Assembly: GCF_024753285.1 (NCBI RefSeq)
Contig: NZ_JANUGW010000019.1
Span: 1 to 64,000 of the forward strand
Direction: 5' to 3'
From: Massilia pinisoli
GTDB taxonomy: Bacteria; Pseudomonadota; Gammaproteobacteria; Burkholderiales; Burkholderiaceae_D
Length of the DNA stretch: 64,000 nucleotides
The position numbers and the translations under genes are program-made. Numbering within the stretch: the first letter of the stretch is position 1; every line of letters begins with the position of its first letter. This document shows, piece after piece, positions 42,239-50,646 of this stretch. The notes under the pieces are model-generated. The model made no database searches and was not told where the DNA came from. It saw nothing but the letters and a program-made list of their open reading frames with translations.

Positions 42239-44698
42239 GTGTCGCAACGGGAGAAGCGGGACGGCGTGCCCGTGGCCGCGGCATGGGAATGCCTGACGAA
42301 CCTCGTCGCGGACGACGTGTTCGCGGCGCGCCTGACGCTCACCAACGTGTCGGACGCGCCCATCGAACCGGGATGGACCGTGTACTTCAACGCGTGCCGC
42401 CGCGTGCTGAGCGTGAGCGCGGGCTTCGAGCTCGCGCACGTCAACGGCGACCTGTTCTCGCTGCGTCGCACGGCAGCGTCGCCGTGGCAGCCGGGCGAAG
42501 TGCTCGACGTGCGCTACGAGGCGCAGTTCTGGGCCATCAGCGAGACGGATGCGCCGCTCGGCTTTTACCTCGTCGAGGTTGGCGGACGCACGGTCGACCT
42601 GGGCGACGCGGACATCAAGCCGTTCGCGCGCCCGGAGCAGCTGAAGCGCAACGCGCACGACGTGCTGCCGACGGCCGATGCGGCCTGGCGCTGGCGCGAG
42701 AACGCCGGCCTGCGTCTGCTGCCGCCGGAGGAGGTGGGCCGCATCACGCCGACACCGGTCTCGGTCCGCTTCACCGAAGCGCGCTGCAAGCTGACGTGCG
42801 CGAGCGAGATCATGGCCGGCGCCGCGCTGGCGGGCGAAGCGGCATTGCTGTACGCGCTGCTGGCCGATCTTCCGGACGGCGATGCAGGCGCGGCGCGTGT
42901 CGTGCTGGAGATCGGCACGGTGGCGGCGGATGCCGTGGCGACGGCCGGACCCGAGGCGTACCGGCTCGACATCGGCGTCGACACGATCGTCGTGCGCGGC
43001 GCGGGCGCGCATGGCGTGTTCAACGGCATCCAGACACTGGCCCAGCTGCTCGACGCGGACGGCACGCTGCCGTGCGGCCGCGTGGTCGACGCGCCGCGCT
43101 TCGGCTACCGCGGCATGATGCTGGACGTGGCGCGCCATTTCGCATCGGTGGCGACGGTGCAGCGCCTGCTCGATTGCATGGCGCGCTATAAGCTGAACCG
43201 CCTGCACCTGCACCTGACGGACGACGAGGGCTGGCGGTTGCACATCGACGCGCTGCCGGAACTCACCGGCATCGGTTCGAAGCGCGGCGTCGCACCGGAC
43301 GCCGCCGACGCGCTGCCGCCATCGTTCGGCTCCGGCCCGGACGTGATGGCGTCCGCCGGCACGGGGCATTACGACGCGGACGACTTCATCGCGATCCTGC
43401 GCTACGCGCATGTGCGCCACATCGAGGTCATCCCGGAATTCAATATGCCGGGCCACGCGCGCGCGGCCGTGCTGGCGATGCGCGCGCGCCACGACCGCCT
43501 GCGCGCGCAGGGCGACGTCGAGGGTGCGGAGCGCTACCTGCTCAGCGATCCGGACGACGCGTCCGTCTACGAATCCGTGCAGCTGTGGCGCGACAACGTG
43601 ATCTGCATCGCGCTGCCGTCCGTCGACCGTTTCATCGACACGGTCGTCGCCCACGTGGCCGCGCTGTACCGCGAAGCGGGCGTGCCGCTGAAAACCATCC
43701 ACACGGGCGGCGACGAAGTGCCGCGCGGCGCGTGGGAAGGCTCGCCGCGCTGCCAGGCCTTGATGCGCGAACGCGGTTGGACGCACGTGGGCCAGCTGCA
43801 TGCGGATTTCATCGGCCGCTGCCGCGCGATCCTGGCGCGCCACGGCGTCGCGTTCGCGGGCTGGGAAGAGACGGCGCTCGCGTACGACGAGGCGGCGCCG
43901 CTGCCGCACGGCGGCTTCCTCGTCCATGCATGGAACAACGCGTGGGGCTCGGGCAAGGAAGACGTCGCGTACCGTCTCGCCAACGCGGGCTACGACGTCG
44001 TGCTGGCGAACGCGGCGAACCTGTACTTCGACCTCGCGTACGCGAAGGACCCGCAGGAGCCGGGCTATTACTGGGCCGGCTTCGTCGAGACGCGCCACGC
44101 GTTCGGCTTCTGCCCGCTGGACATGGTCGTCAGCGCGGCCAACGACCCGATGGGCCAACGCGTGCCGCCCGAGCGCCTGGCCGCGCTGGTGCGCCTGACA
44201 CCAGCGGGTCGTCGTCGCATCGTCGGCCTGCAGGGCCAGTTGTGGGGCGAGAACGCCCGCACGCGCGACCGCATCGAATACCTGGCCGCGCCGCGCCTCG
44301 TGGCGCTGGCGGAACGGGCGTGGGCCCAAGACCCCGGCTGGTGCGCCATCGCGGACGCCGCCGCGCGCACGGCCGCGATGGACGGCGCGTGGAACGAATT
44401 CGCGAACCGCCTCGGCCAGCGCGAACTGCCGCGCCTCGACCGCGCGCCGCTTGCGTACGGCTACCGCCTGCCGCCGCCGGGCGCCGTCGCAAGGGGCCGC
44501 ACCGTGCACGCGAACGTGGCCCTGCCGGGCCTCGCGCTGCATTACACTCTGGATGGCAGCGAGCCCGATGCCGCCAGCCCGCGCTACGCGGGACCGGTAC
44601 ATGCCGGGCCGGACGCCGCCGTGTTCAAGGCCGCCACCTTCGACACGCGCGGACGCAAGAGCGCAACCGTCGTCATCGCACTGGATTCCCATGGATAG
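42239..44698 (+). CDS. Family 20 beta-N-acetylhexosaminidase
   Basis: An 819-residue enzyme. The N-terminal carbohydrate-binding-like domain (residues about 10-150, WECLTNLVADDVFAARLTL) is followed by a GH20b domain, the (beta/alpha)8 catalytic domain with RGMMLDVARHFASVATV near residue 300 and the catalytic pair Asp492-Glu493 in HTGGDEVPRG, and a C-terminal CHB_HEX_C-like domain (GLALHYTLDGSEPDA). It removes terminal GlcNAc/GalNAc from oligosaccharides. No signal peptide is visible at the GTG start used here, so it probably acts in the cytoplasm, or export is by another route. Translationally coupled to the TonB receptor gene (2-base gap) and overlapping the MFS gene by 8 bases. Confidence 0.93.
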   Translation: MSQREKRDGVPVAAAWECLTNLVADDVFAARLTLTNVSDAPIEPGWTVYFNACRRVLSVSAGFELAHVNGDLFSLRRTAASPWQPGEVLDVRYEAQFWAISETDAPLGFYLVEVGGRTVDLGDADIKPFARPEQLKRNAHDVLPTADAAWRWRENAGLRLLPPEEVGRITPTPVSVRFTEARCKLTCASEIMAGAALAGEAALLYALLADLPDGDAGAARVVLEIGTVAADAVATAGPEAYRLDIGVDTIVVRGAGAHGVFNGIQTLAQLLDADGTLPCGRVVDAPRFGYRGMMLDVARHFASVATVQRLLDCMARYKLNRLHLHLTDDEGWRLHIDALPELTGIGSKRGVAPDAADALPPSFGSGPDVMASAGTGHYDADDFIAILRYAHVRHIEVIPEFNMPGHARAAVLAMRARHDRLRAQGDVEGAERYLLSDPDDASVYESVQLWRDNVICIALPSVDRFIDTVVAHVAALYREAGVPLKTIHTGGDEVPRGAWEGSPRCQALMRERGWTHVGQLHADFIGRCRAILARHGVAFAGWEETALAYDEAAPLPHGGFLVHAWNNAWGSGKEDVAYRLANAGYDVVLANAANLYFDLAYAKDPQEPGYYWAGFVETRHAFGFCPLDMVVSAANDPMGQRVPPERLAALVRLTPAGRRRIVGLQGQLWGENARTRDRIEYLAAPRLVALAERAWAQDPGWCAIADAAARTAAMDGAWNEFANRLGQRELPRLDRAPLAYGYRLPPPGAVARGRTVHANVALPGLALHYTLDGSEPDAASPRYAGPVHAGPDAAVFKAATFDTRGRKSATVVIALDSHG

Positions 44699-45977
44699 CA
44701 TCCACCCCGACCACCTGACGCCCGCCGCCCGCCATCCGCTCGCGTGGGTGCCCACGTTGTACCTCGCGCAGGGCCTGCCGTTCTACAGCGTTGCCCTCGT
44801 GGCGGGGCTGATGTTCAAGAGCATGGGCGTGCCCAACGAGCAGATCGCGCGCTGGACCGGCGTGCTCGGCCTCGCGTGGGTGTTCAAGGCGTTGTGGAGT
44901 CCGTTCCTGGAACTGGCGTCGAGCAAGAAGCGCGTCGTCGTCGTGCTGCAGGTCGCGGGCGGCATCGCGCTCGGCGTGCTGTCGTTCGCGCTGCAGCTGC
45001 CCGCGTGGTTCGCGCTGGCGATCGGCCTGCTCGGGATCGTGGCGCTCGCGTCCAGCACGCACGACATCGCGGCCGATGGTTTATATATCGCGAGCCTGTC
45101 GGCGCGCCAGCAGGCCGCGTATGCCGGCTGGCAGGGCGCCTTCTTCAACGGCGCGAAATTCCTGTCGCTGGGCGGCCTCGTGATCCTGGCCGGCTTCCTC
45201 GAACAGCGCGTCGGCGCATCGGCCGCGTGGGCCACCGTGTTCGCGTTGCTGGGCGCCTTGCTGGCGGGACTGGGGCTGTACCACGCGTGGGCGCTGCCCG
45301 GCACGCTTACGCCGGCAGCGAGTGGCGCCTCCATGCGTGGCGCCGTCGACGTGCTGGTGGACGTCGTGCGCGCGTTCTTCGCCAAGCCCGGGATCTGGAT
45401 GGGCATCGTGTTCATCCTGCTGTTCCGCCTCGCGGAAGGGCAGGTGCAGACGATCGGCCCGCTGTTCCTGCGCGACGCGCGCTCGCTCGGCGGCCTCGGT
45501 CTGTCGACGCAGGAAGTGGGTGCCATCTACGGCACGGCCGGCACGGCCGCGTTCCTCGTCGGCAGCATCCTCGGCGGCTGGTTCACGTCGCGCGTGGGCC
45601 TCGCGCGCGCGATGCTCGTGCTGATCCTCGCGATGAACGTGCCGAACCTCGTGTTCTGGTACCTGAGCGCGATGCAGCCGTCCAGCCTGGGGCTGATCAC
45701 GGCGGCGCTGTCGCTGGAGATGTTCGGCTACGGGTTCGGCTTCGTGGGCATGATCCTGTTCATCATGCAGGTGATCGCGCCGGGCCGCTACCAGACGGCG
45801 CACTACGCGCTGGGGTCCGGTTTCATGCAGCTGGGCTTCGTGCTGTCGAAGGTGGTCAGCGGCGACATCCAGCTGCTGCTCGGCTATCGCCACTTCTTCC
45901 TGTGGGTGGTGCTGTCGGCGCTACCCGTGCTCGTGCTGACGCGTTTCGTCAAGATGGCGCCGCCTGACGGCGCCTGA
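44691..45977 (+). CDS. MFS transporter, AmpG-like
   Basis: A 428-residue membrane protein with about 12 hydrophobic segments and an AmpG/PAT-type N-terminus (WVPTLYLAQGLPFYSVALVAG). AmpG proteins import GlcNAc-anhydro-muropeptides; relatives carry other sugar oligomers. Being the third gene after a TonB receptor and a hexosaminidase, with an 8-base overlap with the latter, it likely moves the hexosaminidase substrate or product across the inner membrane. Convergent with infA. Confidence 0.9.
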   Translation: MDSIHPDHLTPAARHPLAWVPTLYLAQGLPFYSVALVAGLMFKSMGVPNEQIARWTGVLGLAWVFKALWSPFLELASSKKRVVVVLQVAGGIALGVLSFALQLPAWFALAIGLLGIVALASSTHDIAADGLYIASLSARQQAAYAGWQGAFFNGAKFLSLGGLVILAGFLEQRVGASAAWATVFALLGALLAGLGLYHAWALPGTLTPAASGASMRGAVDVLVDVVRAFFAKPGIWMGIVFILLFRLAEGQVQTIGPLFLRDARSLGGLGLSTQEVGAIYGTAGTAAFLVGSILGGWFTSRVGLARAMLVLILAMNVPNLVFWYLSAMQPSSLGLITAALSLEMFGYGFGFVGMILFIMQVIAPGRYQTAHYALGSGFMQLGFVLSKVVSGDIQLLLGYRHFFLWVVLSALPVLVLTRFVKMAPPDGA

Positions 45978-45980
45978 CGA

Positions 45981-46244
45981 TCAACGGCGGTACGTCGGGC
46001 GGCGCGCCGGTGCCGCGTTGCGCTTCTCGATGTGGCGGAACGTGATGCGGCCCTTGCTCAGGTCGTACGCCGACATTTCCAACGTGACGCGGTCGCCCGC
46101 CAGGATGCGGATGTGGTGCTGGCGCATCTTGCCGGACGTGTACGCGATCAGCTTGTGACCATTGTCCAGGTCCACGCGAAAGCGCGAGTCGGGGAGGATT
46201 TCCTGGACGATGCCGTCCATTTCGATGAGTTCTTCTTTGGCCAT
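45981..46244 (-). CDS. infA: Translation initiation factor IF-1
   Basis: An 87-residue S1-like OB-fold protein: MAKEELIEMDGIVQEILPDS, FRVDLDNGHKLIAYTSGKMR, and VTLEMSAYDLSKGRITFRH. It binds the A site of the 30S subunit during initiation. The C-terminus is extended by about 12 residues (APARRPTYRR) over the usual 72-residue factor. It stands alone, outside a ribosomal-protein operon, and is probably one of two IF-1 paralogues usual in Betaproteobacteria. The start at 46244 gives the standard MAKEE N-terminus; its promoter is the TATAAT at 46392. Confidence 0.96.
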   Translation of the reverse strand: MAKEELIEMDGIVQEILPDSRFRVDLDNGHKLIAYTSGKMRQHHIRILAGDRVTLEMSAYDLSKGRITFRHIEKRNAAPARRPTYRR

Positions 46245-46391
46245 GGGGGTTCCTTTGTAGGCGCAGGCGGGCCGGCAGGTGCGCAGGTGGCGCGCGACGC
46301 TTGCCGGAGCGTGAGGTGGGATGGAGAGGGGCACCGGCGCGCGCTCGAGGCGCCGGCGGTGAGGCGGTCCGGATTTCTGTCCGGAAATCGC

Positions 46392-46397
46392 ATTATA
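46392..46397 (-). promoter_or_regulatory. -10 box of the infA promoter
   Basis: An exact TATAAT on the minus strand (within GCCGTATAATGCG), about 150 bases upstream of infA. The -35 region is weak (GTGTCA at a spacing of 15). The leader would be about 140 bases. Confidence 0.5.
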
Positions 46398-46434
46398 CGG
46401 CATCTGGGTGGCTGACACGCGTCTGTTTGAAATT

Positions 46435-46475
46435 TATACGCCGCTTATACTCCAATTGGAGTATATTGGCGTATC
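46435..46475. promoter_or_regulatory. Multi-half-site operator of the ribbon-helix-helix gene
   Basis: A 20-base perfect palindrome (46446-46465, arms TATACTCCAA / TTGGAGTATA) is flanked by outer arms TATACGCC (46435-46442) and GGCGTAT (46468-46474). The four half-sites TATACkCC are arranged symmetrically just upstream of the CopG-like gene. This is the expected architecture for cooperative binding of two or more ribbon-helix-helix dimers and for autoregulation. Confidence 0.75.
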
Positions 46476-46492
46476 GATTGCACGGAGACGCC

Positions 46493-46909
46493 ATGAAGCT
46501 CGTCGAAACAAAGCCCAAATTCCCCGACACGGACAAGGTCACGATCAATCTCGGCCTCGTTGACCTGGCCCAGATGGACCTGCTCGTCGCGGAAGGTTTT
46601 TATACGAACCGTACGGATTTCGTCCGCACGGCCATCCGCAACCAGTTACAGCAGCACGGCGACGCGATCCGCCAGACGGTCACGCGCAAACGCTTCGTGA
46701 TGGGCATGCAGCGCTACACGAAGGCGGAGCTGGAAGCGAGCGTCGCCGCCGGCGAGCAGCTCGACATCCACGTGCTGGGCCTCGCCACCATCGACGACGA
46801 CGTCACGCCCGAGCTGGCGCGTGCGGCGATCGCATCCATCCAGGTGCTGGGCGCGTTTTTCGCCCCGGCAGCCGTCAAGTCCGCCCTCGCGGACCGCATC
46901 CATTCTTGA
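46493..46909 (+). CDS. Ribbon-helix-helix (CopG-like) transcriptional regulator
   Basis: A 138-residue protein whose residues about 14-55 form a ribbon-helix-helix unit (KVTINLGLVDLAQMDLLVAE then FYTNRTDFVRTAIRNQLQQ). The C-terminal part is longer than in plasmid CopG and of unknown fold (LDIHVLGLATIDDDVTPELA). It probably binds the symmetric operator upstream of itself. The PHB-depolymerase-like esterase gene follows after 9 bases, so it should regulate that gene too. The start at 46493 follows CGGAGA. Confidence 0.86.
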   Translation: MKLVETKPKFPDTDKVTINLGLVDLAQMDLLVAEGFYTNRTDFVRTAIRNQLQQHGDAIRQTVTRKRFVMGMQRYTKAELEASVAAGEQLDIHVLGLATIDDDVTPELARAAIASIQVLGAFFAPAAVKSALADRIHS

Positions 46910-46918
46910 AGGAACACC

Positions 46919-48052
46919 ATGAAGCCCTATGAACAATTTGTTGAAAACATTCTTGGCGCCGTCCGCTCGGGCCAGGGCAAGGACCCGGCCGCGGCCACCG
47001 CGCTGATCCAGGACGCGCTGCGCAACGCCGGGCTGATGCCGGGTGCCCCGGCCGCCGCGGAACCGGCCGCGCGTGCGCCATTCGTCGACCTGAACGGCAT
47101 GCCGGAGTGGCTGCGCCGCCCCGCGGCGCCGGCCGGCGACTGGCGCGCGCGCATCGATGCGCTGCGGCCCCGCCCGCAACCGGTCACGCCGGATGCGCCC
47201 GGCCAGTTCCTCGAAGGCTCGTTCGGCAACGCCGCCGGCTCGCGCCGCTACCGGCTGTACGTGCCGGCGCGCGCCGCGTCCGGGCCGCGGCCGCTCGTCG
47301 TGATGCTGCACGGCTGTCAGCAGAGCGCCGGGGATTTCGCGGCCGGCACCGCGATGAACCGGCTGGCCGAGGAGCAGGGGTGCCTCGTGCTGTACCCGGA
47401 CCAGGAGCGCGGCGCCAACAGTTCGAATTGCTGGAACTGGTTCGATGCGGCGCACCAGCGGCGCGAGGAAGGCGAGCCGGCACTGATCGCCGGCATGACG
47501 CGCCAGGTCGTGCAGGAGCACGGCGCCGATCCGCGCCGCGTCTACGTGGCCGGGCTGTCGGCCGGCGGCGCGATGGCGGCCGTGATGGGCGCCGCGTACC
47601 CGGAGCTGTATGCGGCCGTCGGCGTGCATTCTGGCCTGCCGGTAGGCGCCGCGCGCGATTTGATGTCGGGCCTGAACGCCATGAAGGGCAAGCACCTGGG
47701 CGGCAAGAGCGCGGCGCTGCGCGCGCGCGTGCCGCTGATCGTGTTCCATGGCGACCAGGATGCCGTCGTGCATCCGTCGAACGGCGCGGCGCTGTACCGC
47801 CAGTTCACGGGTGCTGGCAAGGATGCGGCGCTGCGTGAGATCGAGGAGCGGGGCGCCGCCGGCGCGGGCCGCGGTCACACGCGCACGACGGCGCTGGACG
47901 GCGACGGCCGCGTCGTGGCGGAGCATTGGGTCGTGCATGGAGCCGGCCACGCGTGGGCGGGCGGCGACCCGGCCGGCTCGTACACGGATGCGGCGGGGCC
48001 CGATGCGTCGGCCGAGATGCTGCGCTTTTTCCTCGATCGGACCGCGGGCTGA
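46919..48052 (+). CDS. PHB-depolymerase-family esterase
   Basis: A 377-residue alpha/beta hydrolase of the extracellular-type PHB depolymerase / feruloyl esterase family: LVVMLHGCQQSAGDFAAGTA near residue 125 (oxyanion site), lipase box GLSAGGAM near residue 216, and HAWAGGD near the end (catalytic His). There is no signal peptide at the N-terminus (MKPYEQFVENILGAV is phasin-like), so it may act in the cytoplasm on intracellular granules or be exported otherwise. It lies 9 bases after the ribbon-helix-helix regulator gene with an AAGGA ribosome site. Confidence 0.9.
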   Translation: MKPYEQFVENILGAVRSGQGKDPAAATALIQDALRNAGLMPGAPAAAEPAARAPFVDLNGMPEWLRRPAAPAGDWRARIDALRPRPQPVTPDAPGQFLEGSFGNAAGSRRYRLYVPARAASGPRPLVVMLHGCQQSAGDFAAGTAMNRLAEEQGCLVLYPDQERGANSSNCWNWFDAAHQRREEGEPALIAGMTRQVVQEHGADPRRVYVAGLSAGGAMAAVMGAAYPELYAAVGVHSGLPVGAARDLMSGLNAMKGKHLGGKSAALRARVPLIVFHGDQDAVVHPSNGAALYRQFTGAGKDAALREIEERGAAGAGRGHTRTTALDGDGRVVAEHWVVHGAGHAWAGGDPAGSYTDAAGPDASAEMLRFFLDRTAG

Positions 48053-48122
48053 GCGGCCGCTGTTGCGAAGGCGCCAGGTTTGCTATGCTGGAGGATTCCC
48101 GTGATCGTTGATGGAGTACACG

Positions 48123-48671
48123 ATGGTTTCCCTGCAAGAGCAGCTGATGAAGGCCGGGCTGGTCGACAAGAAGAAGGTCAAGGTCGCCAACCAGGAAAAG
48201 GCCAAGCAGCAAAAGATTGAGCGCCGCACCGGCGTGCAAAGCGTCAACGAGACGAAGGAGGCCGTGCTCGAGGCGCAGCGCCAGCAGGCCGAGCGTGCCC
48301 GCGCGCTGAACGCCGAGCGCGACGCCGCCGCGGCCGCGAAGGCCGTCGAGGCGCAGATCGCGCAGATGATCCAGGTGAACCGCCAGACCAAGGGCAAGGG
48401 CAGCCTGGACGTCGCGTACAACTTCACCATCGGCACGAAGATCGAGCGCATCCACGTGTCGGGCGCGGTGCGCGACCACCTCGTGGCCGGGCGCTTGTCC
48501 ATCGTCGCCCACGGTGGCGGCTTCGAGCTCGTGCCGCGCGTGATCGCCGACAAGATCGCGGAACGGGCGCCGGAGCGCGTCGTGCGCGTCAACAAGGCCG
48601 CAGAACCCGTCGCGGCCGACCAGGACGATCCGTACAAGGACTTCAAGATTCCGGACGACTTCGACTGGTAA
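48123..48671 (+). CDS. DUF2058 (YaiL-like) protein
   Basis: A 182-residue highly charged cytoplasmic protein: MVSLQEQLMKAGLVDKKKVK, then a Lys/Glu/Gln-rich helical region to about residue 90 (probable coiled coil) and a C-terminal domain with YNFTIGTKIERIHVSGAVRD and RLSIVAHGGGFELVPR. This is the DUF2058 layout. Some relatives are linked to nucleoprotein or ribosome-associated functions, but no role is established. The start at 48123 is preferred over an upstream in-frame ATG because it begins the conserved N-terminus. Confidence 0.85.
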   Translation: MVSLQEQLMKAGLVDKKKVKVANQEKAKQQKIERRTGVQSVNETKEAVLEAQRQQAERARALNAERDAAAAAKAVEAQIAQMIQVNRQTKGKGSLDVAYNFTIGTKIERIHVSGAVRDHLVAGRLSIVAHGGGFELVPRVIADKIAERAPERVVRVNKAAEPVAADQDDPYKDFKIPDDFDW

Positions 48672-48771
48672 ACCACCGGCGTCGACCCACGTCACATAAG
48701 GACCCGACGGTCCTGGACTTGTCGTTTCTTTATGCTAGCTTGGATGGATCAGTGATCCCGAGGAGGCTGGC

Positions 48772-49515
48772 ATGGCATCTCCGCAACGACAGTATGTGGC
48801 GATCTCCGACCACGCGCTGCAGCAGACCGTGGGCTGGATCGCATTCGCGATGCCTTTGTTCGTGAGGGCCGTGGCATTCCTGCACGACGGCATCTGGACG
48901 ACGAATTCGATCAGTGCCTATTACTACACGAGCCTGCGCGACGTGTTCGTCGGTGCACTTGTCGTCGGCGGCGTCGTGCTCGCGTTCTTCCCGTCGCCGC
49001 ACAAGATCGACCGCTGGCTGTCCCGCATCGCCGGGGTGGCGGCCGTCGGCATCGCGCTGTTTCCCATGTCGATCGAGGAAGGCGTCATCGACTGGGTGGG
49101 CGCGACGACGCCGGAAGCGCGCAAGGCCTATGTGCAGGCGCTGGAGCACGGCCCGCACGGGCCGCTGCACTACCACTATGCGTTCGTCGTCGTCTTCTTC
49201 GCCATTGTCTTCTACCTCGTGACGTTCCGGTTCAAGGCCAATACGCCTGCTGATCCGACGGAGCGCAAGCGCAAACGCAACAAGGTGTATGCCGTGTGCG
49301 GCTACCTGATGGGAGCCGCGTTCCTGTGGATGGCCGTCCTCTGGCTCCGGCACCACAGCGACCAGAACGAGATGGCCTCGATCTTTTATCCGGAAACGTT
49401 GGCCGTGATGGCGTTCGCGGCCGCCTGGCTCGTCAAGGGACAAGTGGTGTTGAAGGACCGACCGCGCACCGCGCCCGTCGCGCACCCGGCCATCAAGGTG
49501 ATCCCCGCGACCTAG
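48772..49515 (+). CDS. Polytopic membrane protein of unknown function
   Basis: A 247-residue protein with about six hydrophobic segments (for example DVFVGALVVGGVVLAFF, YHYAFVVVFFAIVFYLV, VYAVCGYLMGAAFLWMAVLW). A Lys/Arg-rich loop (ERKRKRNKV) after the fourth segment fixes the orientation with that loop in the cytoplasm. No family was recognised; a conserved SISAYYYTSLRDVFVG motif follows the first segment. It overlaps the AraC gene tail to tail by 4 bases. Start chosen for its GAGGAGG ribosome site. Confidence 0.78.
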   Translation: MASPQRQYVAISDHALQQTVGWIAFAMPLFVRAVAFLHDGIWTTNSISAYYYTSLRDVFVGALVVGGVVLAFFPSPHKIDRWLSRIAGVAAVGIALFPMSIEEGVIDWVGATTPEARKAYVQALEHGPHGPLHYHYAFVVVFFAIVFYLVTFRFKANTPADPTERKRKRNKVYAVCGYLMGAAFLWMAVLWLRHHSDQNEMASIFYPETLAVMAFAAAWLVKGQVVLKDRPRTAPVAHPAIKVIPAT

Positions 49516-50414
49516 CGCTTCTTGACGGGAAGCGCGAGCCAGCCGCGCCAGCGGCCTTCCGGCGTGCGCTCGACTTTCTGGATGTGCGGCCGGGTGCTGT
49601 CCAGGCGCCAGACGGCCTGCTTGTCGAGCCAGTCCTCGTACATGGAGCGGAAGCGCGGCCACTCGTCGTCGAAGTCGAGGCAGGCGTAGCTGCCGGCCGG
49701 CAGCACGCGCAGGCCCAGGGCCGGATCGACGACCGTGTCGTCGGCGCAGCCGAAGTCGTAGCAGTATTCGCGCTCGCCCGTGAAGCCGGGGTCTTCGTCG
49801 AACACGCCATACCACGCCGTGCCGGTGGGCACGCCGTCGGCCTGTTCGCGTTCGCGGATGAAGTCGTGGCAGGCGAACGACAGCGCCGCGCCGGACTGGC
49901 CGAAGAAACGCTGGTAGCGCAGGTTCAATGCCGGCAGGCTGCGCACGGCGATGCGGGCGGCAATCGTGCCGGGCTCCGGCGGGCAGTAGGGTGCGAGGAT
50001 CGCTTCCAGGTCGTCCGGCTCGGCCACGAAGAAGCTGACGTCGCTTTCGCGCCCCACCTGCTGGTCCATGTAGTCGCGCCAGCCGCCTTCGCGCCACGCC
50101 TTGGCCGACATCGCGAACTGCTGCTTGAATGCCTTGGCGAACGCGGCGTTCGACGGAAAGCCGCAATCCTGGGCGATGCGCACGATGGGCACGTCGGGCT
50201 CGTGGCGCAGCAGGTGCGCCGCGCGGCGCAGGCGGCGCTTGCGCTGGTATTCGACGGCCGAGAACCCCGTCAGCTCGCGGAAGATGCGGTCGAAGTGGAA
50301 CGACGAATAGCTGGCCGACGCCGCCAGCGATTTCAATGCGAGCGGATCGCCGACCGAGTCCAGCATGAGGTCCATGACTTCGTACAGGCGCGACACGCGC
50401 GCGGCGGTCTTCAT
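49512..50414 (-). CDS. AraC-family regulator with GyrI-like effector domain
   Basis: A 300-residue regulator: AraC-type DNA-binding domain at residues about 10-110 with two helix-turn-helix units (LALKSLAASASYSSFHFDRI and VRIAQDCGFPSNAAFAKAFK), then a GyrI/SbmC-like ligand domain (residues about 140-298, AARIAVRSLPALNLRYQRFF, GYSAC-like AGSYACLDFDDEW). Such fusions respond to small hydrophobic or cationic compounds. The start at 50414 gives the usual short N-terminus. Target genes are not evident. Confidence 0.9.
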   Translation of the reverse strand: MKTAARVSRLYEVMDLMLDSVGDPLALKSLAASASYSSFHFDRIFRELTGFSAVEYQRKRRLRRAAHLLRHEPDVPIVRIAQDCGFPSNAAFAKAFKQQFAMSAKAWREGGWRDYMDQQVGRESDVSFFVAEPDDLEAILAPYCPPEPGTIAARIAVRSLPALNLRYQRFFGQSGAALSFACHDFIREREQADGVPTGTAWYGVFDEDPGFTGEREYCYDFGCADDTVVDPALGLRVLPAGSYACLDFDDEWPRFRSMYEDWLDKQAVWRLDSTRPHIQKVERTPEGRWRGWLALPVKKR

Positions 50415-50592
50415 GCGCTGGGCCTCCGGGCGTGGGCCGGCCGGATGGGGACGGATCGGGAAAAACGCGTCATCAACGGCGATCGTTACAAAAATGAAAT
50501 AACTAGTTTCCGTAAATAACACGGCCTTGGCAAGCATTTGCCGCCGAAGGGCAGGAGAGTGTTGTCGGTACGCGTCCCGCCGGCGCCGAACC

Positions 50593-50622
50593 AAAAAAAA
50601 TGGCACATGCGCGCATGTGCCA
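50593..50622 (-). terminator. Rho-independent terminator with perfect 22-base palindrome
   Basis: TGGCACATGCG / CGCATGTGCCA (50601-50622) is followed on the minus strand by eight T (50600-50593). It terminates the lipoprotein gene that stops at 50647. Confidence 0.92.
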
Positions 50623-50646
50623 TCCGGAGTGGGGCAGATACCCCGT

